Shown: in pieces, positions 28,341-37,647 of the stretch
How the letters are laid out: the number at the start of each line of letters is the position of its first letter
Numbering within the stretch: position 1 is the stretch's first letter
Source: Desulfosudis oleivorans Hxd3
Lineage (GTDB): Bacteria > Desulfobacterota > Desulfobacteria > Desulfobacterales > Desulfosudaceae
Length of the DNA stretch: 64,000 nucleotides
Direction of reading: 5' to 3'
NCBI RefSeq assembly: GCF_000018405.1
Contig: NC_009943.1
Location: 3,413,001-3,477,000, forward strand
Position numbers and translations under genes: made by a program
Notes under the pieces: model-generated
Seen by the model: the letters and a program-made list of their open reading frames with translations, nothing else
Databases searched by the model: none
Told to the model about the DNA's origin: nothing

Positions 28341-29009
28341 ATGGCCAAAATCAGTCGCATCTCCCTTGAGAGAAAACGGGAACTTGAAGAGCCGGACAAA
28401 TTCATGGTGTTTGTGGCAAGAGCCATGCAGCTTGCCCAGACCTACAGAAAACAGATCACCGCCATTATCGGCCTGGTGATCGCGGTGGCCGTGGTAACCG
28501 GCGGGGTGTTCTACCTCGGCGCCCGGGCCGAGGTCAAGGCATCGGATATGCTGGCTTCGGCCACGGCCCGGGCGGACGCCGCCGGGGCCGGCAGCACGGA
28601 TGAGTACAGGGCGGTTTACGAAACATACCCGCGCACCGTTGCCGGGCAGATTGCCGGACTCCGTTATGCGGAACAGCTCTACCGGTCCGGGGAAGCGGCG
28701 GCCGCCGTTGATGTCTATACAAAACTCGTTAAAAGCGTGGCCGGCAAACCGACCCTTCACCACCTGGCCTTAAACGGTCTCGGCTATGCCCATGAAGCGG
28801 CCGGGGATCTGAAGGCCGCCGCCGACTGCTTTGAAACCATCGCGGCCACACCTGTGTCCGCCCACAAGGAGACGGCCCTCTTCAACCTGGCCCGCCTCTA
28901 TGAACAGGTGGGGGAAACGGAAAAAAGCCAAAAGGCCTTCGCTCAAATCGTGTCCGAATACCCGGACTCCATGTACGCGGACATTGCCAGGGAAAAAAGC
29001 GCTTCCTGA
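28341..29009 (+). CDS. Membrane-anchored TPR protein (YfgM-like)
   Basis: 222 residues. A cytoplasmic N-terminus (about 1-38) rich in charged residues is followed by one membrane helix (ITAIIGLVIAVAVVTGGVFY) and a periplasmic domain of TPR-like helices, with ALNGLGYAHEAAGDLKAAAD and ALFNLARLYEQVGETEKSQK as the clear repeats. The layout matches YfgM/TPR_21 proteins that work with SecYEG and periplasmic chaperones. No specific partner is nearby. AAGGAG precedes the ATG. Confidence 0.8.
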   Translation: MAKISRISLERKRELEEPDKFMVFVARAMQLAQTYRKQITAIIGLVIAVAVVTGGVFYLGARAEVKASDMLASATARADAAGAGSTDEYRAVYETYPRTVAGQIAGLRYAEQLYRSGEAAAAVDVYTKLVKSVAGKPTLHHLALNGLGYAHEAAGDLKAAADCFETIAATPVSAHKETALFNLARLYEQVGETEKSQKAFAQIVSEYPDSMYADIAREKSAS

Positions 29010-29011
29010 GC

Positions 29012-29041
29012 AAACCTGAATAGTTCATGAAATATTCGGTT
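29012..29041. repeat. Solo family B end palindrome between convergent genes
   Basis: CCTGAATAGTTCATGAAATA followed by TTCGG is a near-perfect palindrome made of two family B ends. On the minus strand it begins right after the TAA stop of the MFS-acyltransferase gene. Confidence 0.6.
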
Positions 29042-30954
29042 TACCGCCGGTCGCCGCGCAGCTTTATGACAGCGGCCCGAAGCGCGTCAGCGGTTGCCTG
29101 TTCAGGGGCCATGGCCGGTCCGGCCGCCAGCTCCACACGTGACCAGAACCGGCGGGGCTTCTTGGAAAGAGGTTCTCCGCCCTTTCTGCTGAAATAACTT
29201 CCCCACATGCCCCGCAGGGCCATGGGCACCACGCAAACGGGGTTGCGCTCCAGAATCTTCTCAATGCCGGTTTTAAACTCTCCGATCTCTCCATTGGCCG
29301 TCAGCCGGCCCTCCGGAAAAACACAGACCACCTGGCCGTCGTCTAAGGCCTGGGCGATGCGGTCAAACGCCTGCTCATAGGTCCGTGGGTCATTTTTCTG
29401 TGAATCAATGGGAATGGCCTTGCCGGTACGAAAGATAAAGTTGAGCACCGGCATCCGGTAAATGGGTTTGTACATGACAAAGCGCGGCGGCCGGCGGCAG
29501 GCCCCGGCAATAAGCAGGCCATCCACGTAGCTCACGTGGTTACAGACCAGCACCACCGGGCCCTCGTCCGGAATATGCTCCAGGCCGGTATGGCGCACCC
29601 GGTAGAGGGTATGGGTCATTATCCATATGAGAAACCGCATCACAAATTCGGGCACCACCGTATAGATGTAGAGGGCCACCACCACGTTCATCACCGCCAG
29701 CACCGCGAAAAAAAGGGGAATGGAGAGGCCGGCCATGCCGATAAGAACAATGGCGGCAACATTGGCCGCCACCATGAACAGGGCGTTTAAAATATTGCTG
29801 GCCGCGATCACCCGTGCCCGGTATGCGGGATCGGTGCGCTTCTGAATAAAGGCAAACAGCGGCACCGAGTAGAACCCGCCGAACACACCGATAAGCAGCA
29901 GATCGACCAGCACGCGAAACGCCCCGTCAGCGGCCAGAAAGGACCGGATGCCCATGAGCGGCTCCACGGGATGGGGTGTCCAGGAGAGAAACAGGTCAAA
30001 CCCGAAAATACTCAAGCCGATGGAACCCAGGGGCACCAGGCCCAGCTCCACCTTTCTGCCGGACAGCTTTTCGCAGAGCAGCGATCCCAGGGCGATGCCC
30101 ACGGTAAACATCACCATCAGCAGAATGTAGACATCAGTGTTGGCATACAACACCCGGGCCGTGAAGTTGGGCAGCTGGGTGACATAGGCCATGCCCAGAA
30201 ACCAGAACCACGACACCGCCAGAATGGAGAGAAACACGGAGTGAACCCGGCGGCCGAAACCGATGGTCCTTGCGGTCTGGGTCAGGGGGTTAAAATTGAT
30301 CGCAAGGTCCGGCGCCGGCGCCGGTGATGCCGGAATAAACCGGCTGGCAACCCATCCGAATACCGCGATGGCCACAACGGCCCCGCCGATGAGCAGGGGC
30401 CGGTCCGGGTGGGCCAGCTTGCCGCCGGCCACCAGGCCCAGCAGAATGGCCACAAAGGTTCCCATCTCCACCATGGCGTTGCCGCCCACGATTTCGTCCG
30501 GTTCGAGATGTTCGGGAATGATGCTGTATTTTATGGGGCCAAAAAAGGTGGACTGAACCCCCATGAAAAAAAGCAGCGCCAGCAGCAGGGCAATGCTGTT
30601 CAGATAAAACGCAACGGCCGCAAGGGCCATGATTCCGATCTCGGCAAGCTTGATCCCCCGAATCAGCACCGCCTTCTCGTACTTGTCCGCGATCTGGCCG
30701 GCAGTGGCGGAAAACAGAAAAAAGGGCAGAATAAAAAGGCCGGCGGCCAGGTTGACCAGAATGCTGGCGCTGCTGCTGTCGGCAAGGCCGGCGCCAAAGG
30801 CGATCAGTACGATCAGGCCGTTGCGGAACACGTTGTCGTTAAAAGCGCCGAAAAACATGGTGCCGAAAAAAGGAAGAAACCGCCGGGTCGACAGCAGCCC
30901 GAACTGGCCGGTTTTGCCATGCGGCGGCACCGGGGTAGGCACGTCGGTTTTCAC
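29041..30954 (-). CDS. MFS lysophospholipid transporter fused to PlsC acyltransferase
   Basis: 637 residues from a GTG at 30954 (GGGGG five bases upstream). Residues about 20-420 form a 12-helix MFS domain of the LplT type (FFGTMFFGAFNDNVFRNGL). Residues about 430-637 form a PlsC acyltransferase with block I NHVSYVDGLL (the HX4D motif) and block III FPEGRLTANGEI. The pair suggests flipping of lysophospholipid and re-acylation in one protein, like E. coli LplT plus Aas but without the acyl-ACP ligase domain. No partner gene is adjacent. Confidence 0.9.
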   Translation of the reverse strand: MKTDVPTPVPPHGKTGQFGLLSTRRFLPFFGTMFFGAFNDNVFRNGLIVLIAFGAGLADSSSASILVNLAAGLFILPFFLFSATAGQIADKYEKAVLIRGIKLAEIGIMALAAVAFYLNSIALLLALLFFMGVQSTFFGPIKYSIIPEHLEPDEIVGGNAMVEMGTFVAILLGLVAGGKLAHPDRPLLIGGAVVAIAVFGWVASRFIPASPAPAPDLAINFNPLTQTARTIGFGRRVHSVFLSILAVSWFWFLGMAYVTQLPNFTARVLYANTDVYILLMVMFTVGIALGSLLCEKLSGRKVELGLVPLGSIGLSIFGFDLFLSWTPHPVEPLMGIRSFLAADGAFRVLVDLLLIGVFGGFYSVPLFAFIQKRTDPAYRARVIAASNILNALFMVAANVAAIVLIGMAGLSIPLFFAVLAVMNVVVALYIYTVVPEFVMRFLIWIMTHTLYRVRHTGLEHIPDEGPVVLVCNHVSYVDGLLIAGACRRPPRFVMYKPIYRMPVLNFIFRTGKAIPIDSQKNDPRTYEQAFDRIAQALDDGQVVCVFPEGRLTANGEIGEFKTGIEKILERNPVCVVPMALRGMWGSYFSRKGGEPLSKKPRRFWSRVELAAGPAMAPEQATADALRAAVIKLRGDRR

Positions 30955-31162
30955 AAAGACCCCCTTTTATCCGTTAATGCAAAACAGTACCGCATGACGG
31001 CAACACCGCGACAGGGTTTATGTGTAAAACAGTCTGCTCTCCTTCTGGGCCGGGCAGGCCCGGGGCCGGCAACGGAACAGTGACGGAAAATTTTTAAACA
31101 TGGCGGATTGAACAGTTTCCGGCCGATGGCGGGACAAAACGGGAAAGGCCGGGAAAAGAGGA

Positions 31163-31190
31163 GCGGGGGGCGGGAGTGCCGCCCCCCCGG
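31163..31190 (-). terminator. Probable terminator of the HU gene
   Basis: A very GC-rich hairpin (CGGGGGG...CCCCCCG with CACT in the loop region on the minus strand), followed by CTCCTCTTTT. It starts 12 bp after the HU stop. Confidence 0.55.
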
Positions 31191-31202
31191 TGACATCAAT
31201 GA

Positions 31203-31475
31203 CTACACATCGTCCCGAAGCTTTTTACCAGGTCTGAATTTTACAACGTTGCACGCCTTGATCTTGATGGGTTTGCCGGTCTGGGGATTTCTGCCGGTGC
31301 GTGCCTTGCGATGGGCCTTGGCAAAGGTGCCGAAGCCGACCAGTGTGACCTTGCCTTCCTTTTTCTTGAGCGCCTTTGTCACGCCGTCCATGAAAGCGTC
31401 AAGGGCTTTGCCCGCGGCCATCTTGGTAATCTTTGCATCCGCGGCCATCTTGTCAATCAATTCAGCCTTTGTCAT
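31203..31475 (-). CDS. DNA-binding protein HU
   Basis: 90 residues from the ATG at 31475 ([11 protein letters not shown]). HU fold with [20 protein letters not shown], which holds the DNA-contacting beta arm and the conserved RNP. It bends and compacts DNA as a dimer. A good promoter lies about 100 bases upstream, so it is a single-gene unit. Confidence 0.95.
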   Translation of the reverse strand: MTKAELIDKMAADAKITKMAAGKALDAFMDGVTKALKKKEGKVTLVGFGTFAKAHRKARTGRNPQTGKPIKIKACNVVKFRPGKKLRDDV

Positions 31476-31570
31476 GGTGTACACCTCTCCTCTAAAAGTT
31501 GTTGTTGGATGGAACTCCCCCGGTATATGCGCCTGTGGACCAACGGCGACAAACCGTTTTTCCGCTAACA

Positions 31571-31599
31571 GCTATAACAAAACACCGATTGCCTGTCAA
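31571..31599 (-). promoter_or_regulatory. Sigma-70 promoter of the HU gene
   Basis: TTGACA at 31599-31594 and TATAGC at 31576-31571 on the minus strand, spacer 17. Confidence 0.7.
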
Positions 31600-31656
31600 T
31601 ACCCTATTTTAAAGGAAGAACAATTTTTTTGCCCGCCCGGTCCCGGATGGACAGGC

Positions 31657-32448
31657 TCACGGCAACAGGTGGCCGTAACGGGAACGGATCACCGCCAGCA
31701 ACCGGTTGCCGATATCAAGCCCCATGTCGATGAACTGCGGGCCGTAAGCCCGGCCGGTGCGGGTGCGAAAGGTGGTTTTGATGTCGGCAATCACCGCCAT
31801 GGCCCTGGGGTAATACCCCACGAACCGTGGGAGCGGGGGCGGTGCCGTTTGTATCATTTGCCACAGGGTATGGGTGAAATTGTCCGGCCCCCACCGGAAC
31901 TTGTCCGCGTCATAAAGGCTGCCGGAAACAATGTGGCCGGCCGTCGACGGTGACGGCGGCACCGGTTTGAACGCCTCGTGGTGACGGATGGCAAAGGTCA
32001 CCAGGTCGATGCCCGAACCATCCAGCACGCCGGCACGTTCCAGGTGCCGGTGTGCCACCCGTGCCCCTTCGGCGGCATGGTCCGGAGCGCTTCGCGCAAT
32101 GTCATGCAGCAGCCCCGCGCAATGGGCCAGCAGCACCATGTGAATTGTTTCCGCCGAAGAACAGCCGGCCTGCTCCGCCTCCACCGCGGCCACGGCGCCC
32201 GCGTCCAGGGCCACCTGCCAGGCGTGGCCCAGGCCATGGCCCAGGTTGCCGGGGGAACGGGATCTTATCGTTTCAGCCAGCTCCCCCAGATAGACGCTGG
32301 TTTCAAGGTCCCGGCGGGAGCGGGCCACGGCCACCGCAAAATCGCGGTAAAAGTCCGGCTGCGGGCCGGCCTCCGCCATTTGCCGGGCCGTCTGCCGAAG
32401 ATCAGCATAAATGGTTAAAAGATCACTGGCGTTCAGGTTATCCACCAA
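31657..32448 (-). CDS. HD domain protein
   Basis: 263 residues. The metal-binding HD core is visible: LLAHCAGLLHDIARSAPDHA (HD pair) and an upstream His in GNLGHGLGHAWQVA; later ALRHHEA-type AIRHHEAFKP and YDADKFRWGPDN. It is a putative phosphohydrolase of unknown substrate. The start (TTG 32448 or GTG 32445) overlaps the moaA stop, so it is probably translated with moaA. A role connected to molybdopterin is only suggested by position. Confidence 0.75.
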   Translation of the reverse strand: MVDNLNASDLLTIYADLRQTARQMAEAGPQPDFYRDFAVAVARSRRDLETSVYLGELAETIRSRSPGNLGHGLGHAWQVALDAGAVAAVEAEQAGCSSAETIHMVLLAHCAGLLHDIARSAPDHAAEGARVAHRHLERAGVLDGSGIDLVTFAIRHHEAFKPVPPSPSTAGHIVSGSLYDADKFRWGPDNFTHTLWQMIQTAPPPLPRFVGYYPRAMAVIADIKTTFRTRTGRAYGPQFIDMGLDIGNRLLAVIRSRYGHLLP

Positions 32449-33430
32449 TGCACCACATCTCCCTGGGCAGACGGGAGCCGTTTGTTCCCACGGCGTTATG
32501 GCCCCCCGGTTTCAGGCGCACCGCCTCCCGGAATGTCGCTTCGATCTCAGACAAAGAGGCACCGCCGCGCAACGGGCCCTTGATGTCAACGGCCCGGTCG
32601 GACATCAGACAGGGCCGCAGCCTGCCGTCCGCGGTCAGGCGAAGCCGGTTACAGGTTTTGCAGAAATGACAGCTCACCGGGCGAATGATACCGATTTCTC
32701 CCATGGCGCCGTCAATGGTAAACCGCTGGGCCGTGGAGCCGTCACCGGTATCTCCGATGGGCACCATGCGGCCCACATCGGCAATACGCGCCTGAATATC
32801 AGGACCGAGCAGCGGCGCCTCGGCATCAGCCAGCCGGGTTTCCACCGGCATCTGTTCGATGAACCGGACGTGAACAGGCCACTTGAGCACCAGCCTTGCA
32901 AAGTCGGCCACCTCGTCGTCATTGATGCCCCGCATCACCACCATGTTCAGCTTCACAGGGGAAAACCCCGCCTTCAGGGCCGCCTGTATGCCCTTCCAGA
33001 CCCGGTCAAACCGGTCATGGCCCGTGATGGTTTTAAACCGCCGTCGGTCCAGGGTGTCCAGACTGATGTTGATGCGATTGACGCCGGCCTTCCGCAACCT
33101 GCCGGCGCAGTCGGCCAGCACCACGCCGTTGGTGGTCAGGGACAGATCCGTGATGCCGCTGATGGCTGACACACTGCCGATAAAATCACAGGCATCCTTT
33201 CGAACAAGGGGTTCGCCGCCGGTGATGCGCACCTTGGTGATGCCCAGCCCGGCACCGGCCTCGATAATGGAAAGAAGCTCCTCATAGGTCAGGATATCAC
33301 TATGGGCCAGCTTTTTCGCATACCGGGACGGGTTGCAGTAGATGCAGTTCAGGTTGCACCGGTCAGTGACGGAAACACGCAGGTAGGTGATGCGCCGGCC
33401 GTGAGTGTCGATCAATAAATCATTTCGCAA
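32438..33430 (-). CDS. moaA: GTP 3',8-cyclase, molybdenum cofactor synthesis
   Basis: 330 residues. Radical SAM cluster CNLNCIYC (CxxxCxxC), GGEPLVRKD and the C-terminal second cluster CHFCKTCNRLRLTADGRLRPC. The last residues are GG, needed in MoaA for activity. It converts GTP to 3',8-cyclo-dihydro-GTP. The likely start is a TTG at 33430 without a strong ribosome site. The next upstream gene is the glycosyltransferase 10 bp away. Confidence 0.94.
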   Translation of the reverse strand: MRNDLLIDTHGRRITYLRVSVTDRCNLNCIYCNPSRYAKKLAHSDILTYEELLSIIEAGAGLGITKVRITGGEPLVRKDACDFIGSVSAISGITDLSLTTNGVVLADCAGRLRKAGVNRINISLDTLDRRRFKTITGHDRFDRVWKGIQAALKAGFSPVKLNMVVMRGINDDEVADFARLVLKWPVHVRFIEQMPVETRLADAEAPLLGPDIQARIADVGRMVPIGDTGDGSTAQRFTIDGAMGEIGIIRPVSCHFCKTCNRLRLTADGRLRPCLMSDRAVDIKGPLRGGASLSEIEATFREAVRLKPGGHNAVGTNGSRLPREMWCIGG

Positions 33431-33439
33431 GGGTCTGTC

Positions 33440-34417
33440 TCATTTCCGCTGTGAAAACTTCCGTTGATATGCCGCGATCTCCACCATGGGGGGGCGCTCG
33501 TTGAGGACCATGGTATGAATGTCCGGAACATGTTCGTTGTTGACCAGAACAAACTGGATCATCTCCTCAAACAGCCTGCGGGTCAAGGTGATGCGGCCCA
33601 GTTTTTCAATCCGGTCAAAAAAGGTTTTCATTACGGTAAACGCCATGCGGCCCAGGGCCCTGGTGTCCTGGTTCCGGTGGACCCGCTTGTCTAAGTCCAC
33701 CTGGGCCATGACACCCAGCCCCCACTTTCTGTAGATATCAAGAATCATGCCGGTCTCAATGCCATAGCCGATGGGAAAGGGAATCTTTTCAAACACCGAC
33801 CGGTAACCGGCATACTCTCCGGACAGAGGCTGAAGCAGCTGGGCCAGTTCGGGAAAAAAAAGCGAAAACAGGGGTCGCACCACCAGCTCGGTGACCCGGC
33901 CGCCGCCGCTGGCCACCACTTTTTTTTGATCCAGGGCGATGGGCCGATCGTAAAAGGCCTTGGAAAACCTGATGGTGTCGGTGGTGATCAGGGGGCCCAC
34001 CAGGCCGTAGACAAACCGCGGATGGATGTTCTTGATGTCCGCGTCCAGGTAGACGAGAATGTCTCCTTCGGTAACGTAGAGGGCTTTCCACAGGTTCTCC
34101 CCCTTGCCGGAAAACCGCTCCAGGTCCGGCAGGATCTCGTCGGCGGCATAGGTTCTGGCGCCGTAGGCCGCGGCCTCCCCAAGGGTGTTGTCCTCAGAGC
34201 CCGAATCCACCACCACGATCTCGTCGATCAGGGGATGGCGGGACACCAGCTCCGACTTTAAAATAACGATCTCCTTGGCAATGGTCTTTTCCTCGTTGAG
34301 GGTGGGCAGGCAGAGGGAGATGGTCAGGCCTTTTTTCTCTTTGGCCTCCACCAGGGCACCGATATCGCTGAACGCGGAGTGGTGCAGGGTATTGGTTTCA
34401 ATCCAGGGCCGGTTCAT
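33440..34417 (-). CDS. Glucosyl-3-phosphoglycerate synthase-like glycosyltransferase
   Basis: 325 residues from the ATG at 34417 (GGAG six bases upstream). GT-A fold: TISLCLPTLNEEKTIAKEI, then IDEIVVVDSGSEDNT and the metal-binding ILVYLDADIKN. ASGGGRVTELVVRPL, PLSGEYAGYRSVFEKIPFP and GYGIETGMILDIY match the GpgS family. GpgS makes glucosyl-3-phosphoglycerate, precursor of the compatible solute glucosylglycerate. It overlaps the M20 peptidase gene by 20 bp. A phosphatase for the next step may be the histidine phosphatase at 35677. Confidence 0.88.
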   Translation of the reverse strand: MNRPWIETNTLHHSAFSDIGALVEAKEKKGLTISLCLPTLNEEKTIAKEIVILKSELVSRHPLIDEIVVVDSGSEDNTLGEAAAYGARTYAADEILPDLERFSGKGENLWKALYVTEGDILVYLDADIKNIHPRFVYGLVGPLITTDTIRFSKAFYDRPIALDQKKVVASGGGRVTELVVRPLFSLFFPELAQLLQPLSGEYAGYRSVFEKIPFPIGYGIETGMILDIYRKWGLGVMAQVDLDKRVHRNQDTRALGRMAFTVMKTFFDRIEKLGRITLTRRLFEEMIQFVLVNNEHVPDIHTMVLNERPPMVEIAAYQRKFSQRK

Positions 34418-35567
34418 CGCACACTCCGTCGTCAATGGCCAGCATCACGCCCACGATCTGGGCGATGCCCCGGAACATGGGCTCGATCCGGATTTTCGAA
34501 AGCTCCGGCGCAAAGGCCTCCTCACCGTAGGTGATGCCCAGGGTCACCGCCGGTATGTTTCTCGACAGAAAGGCGGACAGCTCCGACTCGCTGGGCAGGG
34601 CCACCGGCTCCAGCTTGAGCCGCTTCATCACCTCCACCGTGGCCTTGACCAGGGGATGGCTGAACCGCAGGCGCGACGGCAGCTGTTCGCTGATGTTCTT
34701 CATTCGAAGATGCACATGATACTCATGGGCCAGGCCGGCCACGATGTCTTGAATGTCGTTGCAGACAGCGGTCACCATATCGGCATGGTCGCTCTGAATC
34801 TCGAGGCTGAGCCGGGCCTCCAGGGCCGCGGTGCCGTGCTTGGTGCCGCCCCGAATCCGGCCGATCACCACCCGGGTAAGCGGCCGCTGGGGCAGGCGCA
34901 GTTCCAGAATCTGGTTGATCACCTCGTTTAACACGAGAATGGCATTGGGCGGAGACTTGTGTTTAAGGCCGGCGCCCGGCGTGACGCTGCACTCGATTTC
35001 ACAGCGCTTCAGCCCTTCGGAAAAATAGCTGATCCGGCCGAGCTTGTGGCCCTCGATGCAGACCGCCCCGCGGATCGGGGTCCGCCAGTGGTCCAGCAGA
35101 AACCGGATGCCCTCCAGGTTGCCCTTGCCGATGGAGCGGACCACCCCGGCCAGCACGATGTCCGACGCAAAGAAGAGGTCCAGTGCCCGAAGAATATCGG
35201 GAAGAGAGGCCAGCACGCCGATGCCCACGGAATTGTCCATGATGCCGGGGCCGATGATGGTGTTTTTCTTTACCGTGTAGTTATGGTCCACGTCCCGGTT
35301 CGCCACCGTGTCCAGGTGGGCCACCACGAACAGGGGCGGTTTGTCCGGGTCTTTCCCCTTAATAATACCCACCGGGTTGCCCATGCCATCGGCGGCGCAC
35401 TCAATGCCGGCCGTGGAGAACCGCTCCAGCAGCATATCGGCCCGCTGGGCCTCCTCAAAGGTCGGGGCCGGCACCTGGCCGGTGAGCACGATGTTGGTGA
35501 TAATCGTCTCTTTGATCGATTTGATTGTTTCTACAAATAGTGGTATTCGGTTGCTGTGCGGCATCAT
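34398..35567 (-). CDS. M20-family metallopeptidase
   Basis: 389 residues. Zinc-peptidase core: FVVAHLDTVANR (HxD motif, about 81-83), GPGIMDNSVGIGVL (metal Asp) and CIEGHKLGRI. The usual catalytic EE is not obvious, so the activity could differ from classic M20 enzymes. C-terminal SESELSAFLSRNIPAVTLGI fits the second metal site. Its overlap with the GpgS-like gene suggests co-expression, but no direct functional link is known to me. Confidence 0.8.
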   Translation of the reverse strand: MMPHSNRIPLFVETIKSIKETIITNIVLTGQVPAPTFEEAQRADMLLERFSTAGIECAADGMGNPVGIIKGKDPDKPPLFVVAHLDTVANRDVDHNYTVKKNTIIGPGIMDNSVGIGVLASLPDILRALDLFFASDIVLAGVVRSIGKGNLEGIRFLLDHWRTPIRGAVCIEGHKLGRISYFSEGLKRCEIECSVTPGAGLKHKSPPNAILVLNEVINQILELRLPQRPLTRVVIGRIRGGTKHGTAALEARLSLEIQSDHADMVTAVCNDIQDIVAGLAHEYHVHLRMKNISEQLPSRLRFSHPLVKATVEVMKRLKLEPVALPSESELSAFLSRNIPAVTLGITYGEEAFAPELSKIRIEPMFRGIAQIVGVMLAIDDGVCDEPALD

Positions 35568-35676
35568 TTTCTTTCCACCGGGGCTTGTTTGTCTGCGGGC
35601 GAACAGGCCGTTTTTACGGGTTCATGATGCCTGAAAAGCGCCCTGCCGTCAAGGCAAACGGGCAACGGAGCAACGC

Positions 35677-36369
35677 ATGACAACGACACAACCTTACGGC
35701 CTGGCCATGGCCCGCCTGCTGGAACGTCTTTACAACCGGCCCGGCACCTCCCGGCTGGTGGTGGTGATGCGCCACTCGGCCCGGCGCTATGCCGAGCACC
35801 CGGCCGGCGAGCCCTTCATGGAACTCACCGAAGAGGGAAAGGAGATCGCCCATGCCTGGGGAAAGGCCCTGCCACCGGGCGCGCCGGTCTCGTTTTTCTC
35901 AAGCTTCATAGGCCGGTGCATCGAAACCGCCTACCTGATCGACAAGGGCCACGTGGCGGCCGGGGGCCAAACCCGGCACACGGTCATTGAAGAGACCCTG
36001 TCCCCCTATTACGTGAGAAACGCCCACCGGTTCCTGGAGGTGTGCAAAACGCTTTCCGACTTTTTTACCCAGTGGTTTGCCGGCCGCATTTCACCTGAAA
36101 TCATTGATCACCCCTCCGACATCGCCGGGCGAATGGCCGGATTCTGGCACCACCGGCTGGACACGGGGAGCACCGGCGAAAAGACCGTGGATATCTGCAT
36201 CACCCACGACTGGAACCTGTTCGTGGCCCGGGAGTACCTGCTGGGCCTGGCCCACGACGCCCACGGCGATGTGGCCTACCTGGACGGCGTGGTGGTGTTT
36301 GAGGAAAAGGGGAAACGCTATATCGTCAGCCCGGACAACGACCCCGCGGTCCTTCCGGACCGGCCATGA
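35677..36369 (+). CDS. Histidine phosphatase superfamily protein
   Basis: 230 residues. The catalytic RH motif is VVVMRHSARRYA (about 29-40), followed by ELTEEGKEIAHAWGKAL, an Arg in SSFIGRCIETAY and the second catalytic His in DICITHDWNLF. Mycobacterial glucosyl-3-phosphoglycerate phosphatase (GpgP) is a member of this superfamily, and the GpgS-like gene lies close by on the other strand, so a GpgP role is a reasonable guess. GGAG lies seven bases before the ATG. Confidence 0.82.
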   Translation: MTTTQPYGLAMARLLERLYNRPGTSRLVVVMRHSARRYAEHPAGEPFMELTEEGKEIAHAWGKALPPGAPVSFFSSFIGRCIETAYLIDKGHVAAGGQTRHTVIEETLSPYYVRNAHRFLEVCKTLSDFFTQWFAGRISPEIIDHPSDIAGRMAGFWHHRLDTGSTGEKTVDICITHDWNLFVAREYLLGLAHDAHGDVAYLDGVVVFEEKGKRYIVSPDNDPAVLPDRP

Positions 36370-36424
36370 TCCGACGCAACGGTTCCGACCGACAGCAACC
36401 GAAGAAACACAAGGAGAATACGCC

Positions 36425-36859
36425 ATGACCCACAACAACCGTTCCATTGCCGAACGCATGAACACCGACTTTCCCTGGCCTGTGTGGCTGGCCGGATGGA
36501 TGGCCCTGTTAAAAGGGGTGATATGGCTCTCCACCGACCCCAACCTGCCGGCCTCCCAGCTGACCGTTCTGGGCGTCAAGCATGTGCTTTTCATGGCTCC
36601 GTTTGTCGCCTGCGCCTTTGGCGCGTGGAAACTGCGACGGTGGGCCGGGTGGGCGCTGGTGGTGCTGTGCGGCCTGGAGCTGATCTTTTTCGCGGTCTAT
36701 CCACCGGCTTTGAAAGCCCTGACCTTTAACGACATCACGGCCGTGACCCTGCTGTTTTCCGCCGCGGTCTTCGTGGTCAATGGACCGGTGGGCGCCGTTC
36801 TGATTCTGGCCCTGACACCGTCGCTTTTCCGGCATTCAGGGACAAACGGCCGTTCATAA
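36425..36859 (+). CDS. Small four-helix membrane protein, unknown function
   Basis: 144 residues from the ATG at 36425 (AAGGAG upstream). Four predicted membrane helices, at about 21-36, 49-66, 72-91 and 100-130. No recognisable motif. It lies 55 bp after the histidine phosphatase and 14 bp before the crotonase, so all three are probably one operon. I do not recognise the family. Confidence 0.75.
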   Translation: MTHNNRSIAERMNTDFPWPVWLAGWMALLKGVIWLSTDPNLPASQLTVLGVKHVLFMAPFVACAFGAWKLRRWAGWALVVLCGLELIFFAVYPPALKALTFNDITAVTLLFSAAVFVVNGPVGAVLILALTPSLFRHSGTNGRS

Positions 36860-36873
36860 ACGGGAGATCACGA

Positions 36874-37647
36874 ATGAAAAACACCTACCTGAAGCTGGAG
36901 ATCACCGACCGGGTGGCCCTGGTGACCATTGACCGGCCGGAAAAGAAAAACGCCCTCTCCCCGGAGGTGCTGGCCGAGGTCGAGGCCGTGTTTACCGCAC
37001 TGGACGCCGACCCTGATGTTCACGTGGTGGTGTTCACCGGCGGAGAGCACTTTTTTTCCGCCGGGTTTGACCTCAATTTTATCCGCACCATTGAAAAAAA
37101 CAGCAACGAGGACTTCACGGCCCTGTTTCACCGGGCCTACCGGGCCGTCCTGTTCTGCGGCCAGCCGGTGATCGCGGCAGTGGGAGGACCGGCCATTGCC
37201 GGCGGGTTTGACCTGACCATGATGTGCGACATCCGCTATGCGTCGGAACGGGCCAAATTCGGCCAGCGGGAAATCGCCCTCTCCCTGACGCCCATTTTAG
37301 ACCCCCTCTGGCGGATCATCGGCCTGGGCCGGGCAAAGGAGGTGGCCCTGACCGGCCGGATTTACGGGGCCGCCGAGGCCGAGCAGATGGGATATGTAAG
37401 CCGTGTGTTTCCGGAAGGAAAACTTGTCGCGTCAGTCATGGCCATCGCCAAATCCATGGCCGCGTACGACCGCCAGTGCCTGCGGGAAACCAAGGAGTTG
37501 TCCAATGCGCTTTTAAACCAGGATCTGGGCGGGGCCATGAAAACCCAGGAGTGGCTGTTCCGCACCTATATCGGGGCACCGGACAACCACCGGCGCATCG
37601 ACGCCCTGCTGGAAAGCCTGAGAAAAAAGGCTTCGTCTCCCGATTAG
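36874..37647 (+). CDS. Enoyl-CoA hydratase/isomerase (crotonase) family protein
   Basis: 257 residues, usual crotonase length. VTIDRPEKKNALSPEVLAEV at the start, then FTGGEHFFSAGFDLNFI (oxyanion-hole region) and GGPAIAGGFDLTMMCDIRYA (second oxyanion hole). The position normally holding the hydratase Glu reads CDIRYASERAKFGQREIALS, so the exact reaction is unclear. It may act in fatty acid or aromatic CoA degradation. The last four codons and the following 60 bases recur at 38914-38981. Confidence 0.85.
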   Translation: MKNTYLKLEITDRVALVTIDRPEKKNALSPEVLAEVEAVFTALDADPDVHVVVFTGGEHFFSAGFDLNFIRTIEKNSNEDFTALFHRAYRAVLFCGQPVIAAVGGPAIAGGFDLTMMCDIRYASERAKFGQREIALSLTPILDPLWRIIGLGRAKEVALTGRIYGAAEAEQMGYVSRVFPEGKLVASVMAIAKSMAAYDRQCLRETKELSNALLNQDLGGAMKTQEWLFRTYIGAPDNHRRIDALLESLRKKASSPD

